From positions 1 through 64,000 of the forward strand of contig DF237322.1 of the NCBI GenBank assembly GCA_000708835.1: a stretch of DNA of 64,000 nt, written 5' to 3'. The notes under the pieces are model-generated. The model was not told the origin of the DNA and did no database searches. It saw only the letters and a program-made list of their open reading frames with translations. The translations under genes and the position numbers were made by a program. This stretch comes from Klebsormidium nitens (taxonomy: Eukaryota > Streptophyta > Klebsormidiophyceae > Klebsormidiales > Klebsormidiaceae). Shown here in pieces: positions 60,786 to 64,000 of this stretch. Within the stretch, counting starts at the first letter, position 1, and each line of letters begins with the position of its first letter.

Positions 60786-63409
60786 ATGGGCGAGGATCTA
60801 ATTGAGGAGGACAGCTTCGTAGATTTAGAAGCCGGCCCGGCGGCGCACCACTTACGGTGGGGTCACCACTATCTAGAGCCTCTTTCCATGTCGTCCACAC
60901 CCAAAACAGAGCCTGTGCTGTGGCGCTCCTGGGAGAAGGGCCGCAGGAGCAGCACCGGCAGCCAGCGGGGCGACAGCAGCCCGGGGCCCAGGTGAGGCAG
61001 CCCCACAGCCGCAATGGGTGACAATTAGCTTTCCATGTCCTGACTTTACTGCTAGAAGCAATTTGTTGAGCTGCTCTTCTTGGGACATGTCTTCTCTTTG
61101 TGAAGGGTGTCATCAAAGGTGTCACCTTGACGCCGTGCCAGGACCCATGTTGGCAGCCAATCCATGCAGCTGCACTCTGCCATCATCGCAGTAGGCAGCA
61201 GCTATGGCACCGTCAGACAGGCCCTGCTGAACCAGCTGAGCTGCTAACCAGTGCCACGTTGCTCTCCCTCCCTCTCTTAGGCCGGACTGCACATTGAGCA
61301 GCTCCTTACCCCCCCTCCTCCTGTTCTGGTGTCCAGGCGCTCATTGGATGGCTCGCCGGAGGGCCCCCCCGGCCCAGGCTCCCTGGGTGCGTACTTGCGG
61401 CGCAGCCTGGCGGCCCTCTTTTTGGGCAGCTGGTTCAACGTGCTGCTGCCGTTCCTCCCCGCGGCCATGGTGGCGGCGCACCTGCAGCTGGGCCACGCCA
61501 CCGTGTTCACTCTGACGTGCCTCGCGCTGGCGCCCCTCTCGGAGCGGCTGGGCTACATCACGGAGCAGCTGGCGCTGGTGACCAACCCCACGCTGGGCGG
61601 CCTGCTGAACGCCACCTTCAGCAACGCGCCCGAGCTCATCCTCTCCCTCTTTGCGCTCAAGGCCGGCGTCTTCCGCGTCGTGCAGCTCACCCTCCTCGGC
61701 TCCATCCTGGGTCAGCGCCGCACCCTCACACTCCGAGATTCCTGTTCAAGTCCCCGGTTCGATTTACGGTTGGCCTCTGCATTTGAGAGCTGGCATGCGG
61801 ACAGCCTCTGAACAGGGACAGTGCCTTGCAGGGGCAACCGCTGTTTGCCACCCCTGTTGCTGAAGCTTTCTGGCCCTTGGGGTTGCGTGCAGGTAATATT
61901 TTGTTGGTGGTAGGGTGCGCCTTTCTGGCGGGGGGCGCGCGGCACCAGCTGCAGAGCTTCAACAAGATCGCCGCCACCACCAACGCAGGTCAGCCACCCG
62001 ACGCACCACCCGGGCCCCCCTGGCCACGCGGCTTGCAAGTGGGCCAGGAATAGCCTCTCCATTCACCAGCTCTTCAGTTGTCGCAGGGGGCTCAGTTCTA
62101 ATAGCTGGGGATTGCCTTCGCAGTTCGTCGTTGTCTTGCTTTCAAGCCTTCGCCTGGTCTACTGCGGTGTCTAGCGGTGGTCTCACCCTAGTATGAGGTA
62201 TCCTTTGTTGGGGGATTGGAGCATTCTAGCCATCCGTGCCAGCCATCAGACGGCCCAGGTTCTACCCTTATCTGACGCAATACCGTTTGTCCTGATCGTT
62301 TCGCGTTATGCAGTCGACTTTGCCAAAATGTACATCGGTCTCCCCACCCTTTGGCCCCTGCTTCGCATTCATTGCCGCGTTGCTGCGCGCCTCCCGTTGC
62401 AGGGCTGCTGCTGATGGCGGTGATGTCCATCTTGTTCCCGACCATCCTGGTGGCGCAGCACACCGAGATCCGCGCGGACGCCAGCCTGGCGCTGTCGCGC
62501 ACCACGGCCGTGCTCATGCTGCTGGCCTACACGGCCTACATCCTGTTCCAGCTCGTCACGCACCGAAGCCTCTTTGACGCCCCCACGCCGCCCCCCGCCA
62601 CGCTGGCGGGCCTGGAGACGGGGGCGAGCGGTGATGAGGACGGCGAGGAGGAGGAGGAGGTGGTGCTCGGCTTCTGGGGGGGCCTTGTGTGGCTGGCGCT
62701 CGTGACGGCCGCCATCAGCAGCCTCTCCGACTATCTCGTGGCCGCCGTGGAGGGCGCCGCCGTGCAATGGGGCGTGCCGCTCGCGTTCCTGAGCGTGATC
62801 GTCATCCCGATTGCCAACAACGTGACGGAGCACGCGGCGGCGGTCGTGTTTGCGGTGCGCAACAAGGTGGACATCAGCCTGGGCATCGCGCTCGGGTCGT
62901 CGACGCAGATCGCCATGTTCGTGCTGCCCCTCGTGGTCCTCGTCGGCTGGGGCCAGGGCGCGCCCCTCACGCTCGACTTCCGGGTCTTTGCCACCGCCGT
63001 GCTCTTCTCGGCCACGCTCGTCGTTGCCTACCTCCTCCAGGTGACCCCCGCATGCTGCACATCCTCAACTGACCGCCTGGTCGGCCGCGTCCGCCTTGCA
63101 TTGGCAGCCGCCTCCATTCTGCTTGCCCAGCTGTTCCTTGCCGTACTCGCCCTGGGAGTATCTGCAAGACCACTTTGGTTATCACCGCACCGAGTTTGCC
63201 ATCGCATGCCTCCTCTAAGCGTGTGTCTCTTGCTTGGTGCGCTTGGCTGCGCCATGACGTGGGCGGTGTGCGTGCAGGACGGCGAGAGCAACTGGCTCAA
63301 GGGGCTCATGCTGGTGACCATGTACGTCGTGGTCGCCGCCGGCTTCTTCCTGCACAAGGACGCGCGCCTCCCGCACCTCGCCACGCCCCAGCTGCATATC
63401 GACCTTTAA
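60786..63409 (+). CDS. CAX: CAX-type Ca2+/H+ (cation/proton) exchanger
   Basis: Vacuolar-type antiporter of the CaCA superfamily. Exons 60786-60991, 61337-61710, 61893-61988, 62403-63040 and 63278-63409 join to 481 aa. A polar N-terminal tail of about 85 residues (potential autoinhibitory region) precedes the first TM (LGSWFNVLLPFLPAAMV). Alpha-repeat 1 reads NATFSNAPELILSLFALK (160-177), followed by VVQLTLLGSIL. An acidic linker EDGEEEEE (about 304-311) marks the centre. Alpha-repeat 2 reads IPIANNVTEHAAAVVFA, then KVDISLGIALGSSTQIAMFV. The end, NWLKGLMLVTMYVVVAAGFFLHKD, is the classic CAX terminus. In both repeats the Gly of GNxxE is replaced (SNAPE, NNVTE) while Asn and Glu remain. The last intron (63041-63277) is a multiple of three and stop-free. 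Confidence 0.94.
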
Positions 63410-64000
63410 TCGCAACCAGGCAGCGTCATCCGGATGACATTGCGCAGATTACCCTCACGAGAGGGGACGAGCAGGTTGCATGAGTGTGTTGTTGCGTAAC
63501 GAACCTTTGACTTGCAGAAAAACAAGGTATCCATAGCGGGCAGCTTTGTTCTGGGAGCAGGTATTGCTAGAACGGGACTTCCGTGAGAGGTTGTGACCGT
63601 TTCGGACGGCTCACTAAGAAAGCTTTTGCAATCCCCGGATGGGATCGTCTTTGATTAGGTGGTGTCACCGTCAGCTTTCTCAGGTTAAGAGCTTATGCAT
63701 AGATGAGATAGGTGTACGTGGTTTGGTACAGGGATGGTATAGCAAGAACGTGCAATTTGCACCCACAAGATTACAACATATGCTTCATGACATGGGCTGA
63801 ATGTTGGCGCATATATCCGTCACTCAGTGCCCATGAGACGTTTCACTACCTGCATAGCGATATACTTGATCGGAGTACATATACAACAAAGTGCATGTCA
63901 AATGGCGCATGACGTACTAGGAAGTATACAACCTAACATGATGTATGTACACGTCCATTCGATCGACCTTTGGCATGCGCCAGGCCAGGTCCACGTGGCG
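63410..64000. other. CAX 3' flank, no gene seen
   Basis: About 590 bp to the window edge. It should include the CAX 3' UTR. No further exon recognised. Confidence 0.5.

Noticed and set aside
61735-61785. T-arm-like CCCCGGTTCGATTT in a CAX intron
   Set aside because: No matching A box or acceptor stem upstream; chance similarity.
1-64000. CRISPR arrays, bacterial operons, phage or insertion-sequence proteins
   Set aside because: No regularly spaced repeats, no Shine-Dalgarno-spaced gene runs and no transposase or phage proteins were found; the window is eukaryotic.

Overview
The window is nuclear DNA from a eukaryotic green-lineage organism, most likely a streptophyte (charophyte-grade) alga. 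The reasons are: GC-rich exons interrupted by many GT-AG introns of about 100-700 bp; a class III HD-Zip regulator (homeodomain, zipper, START, MEKHLA), a family associated with streptophytes; a plant-type Shaker K+ channel; a nucleus-encoded plastid-type MinD with a transit-like leader; and a flagellar CFAP119 gene, which implies motile cells. The HD-Zip III gene lacks the coding context of the land-plant miR165/166 site, which argues for an alga rather than a land plant. I cannot name the species.

I rebuilt fifteen gene models (fourteen if MinD and the permease are one gene). In all fourteen transcript-level models, counting MinD plus permease as one, the joined exon lengths are divisible by three and every intron is GT-AG. 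Left to right: Shaker K+ channel (+, 122-6840); ITP pyrophosphatase (-, 8194-11480); small ABM-like dimeric alpha/beta-barrel protein (+, 12384-12671); 12-exon coiled-coil protein with a BLISTER-like basic start (-, 14224-18070); MinD (+, 18803-~19916/20005) followed directly by a Trp/Tyr-permease-family transporter (+, 20230-22652); cystinosin (+, 25078-28231); small mitochondrial LEA-like protein (-, 29498-30638); AAAP-type amino-acid transporter (+, 32069-36248); CFAP119 (-, 37047-38469); Golgi Qb-SNARE GOS1 (+, 39210-41153); HD-Zip III (-, 42220-48661); spliceosomal GTPase Snu114/EFTUD2 (-, 52391-58501); CAX-type cation/H+ exchanger (+, 60786-63409).

Spacers are mostly empty of genes but hold two non-autonomous terminal-inverted-repeat elements (24123-24880 and 58934-60449), a degenerate Pol III/tRNA-like stretch (~24000-24070) and a gene-poor, GGTACC-rich region (49.1-52.3 kb). 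The genes are unrelated housekeeping, transport and regulatory loci with no operon-like logic. The exception is MinD/permease: the permease has no convincing start of its own, and a strong donor at the end of MinD joins it in frame. That predicts an 810-residue MinD-transporter fusion in which the transporter sits where MinD's membrane-targeting helix should be. This is the most unusual signal in the window.
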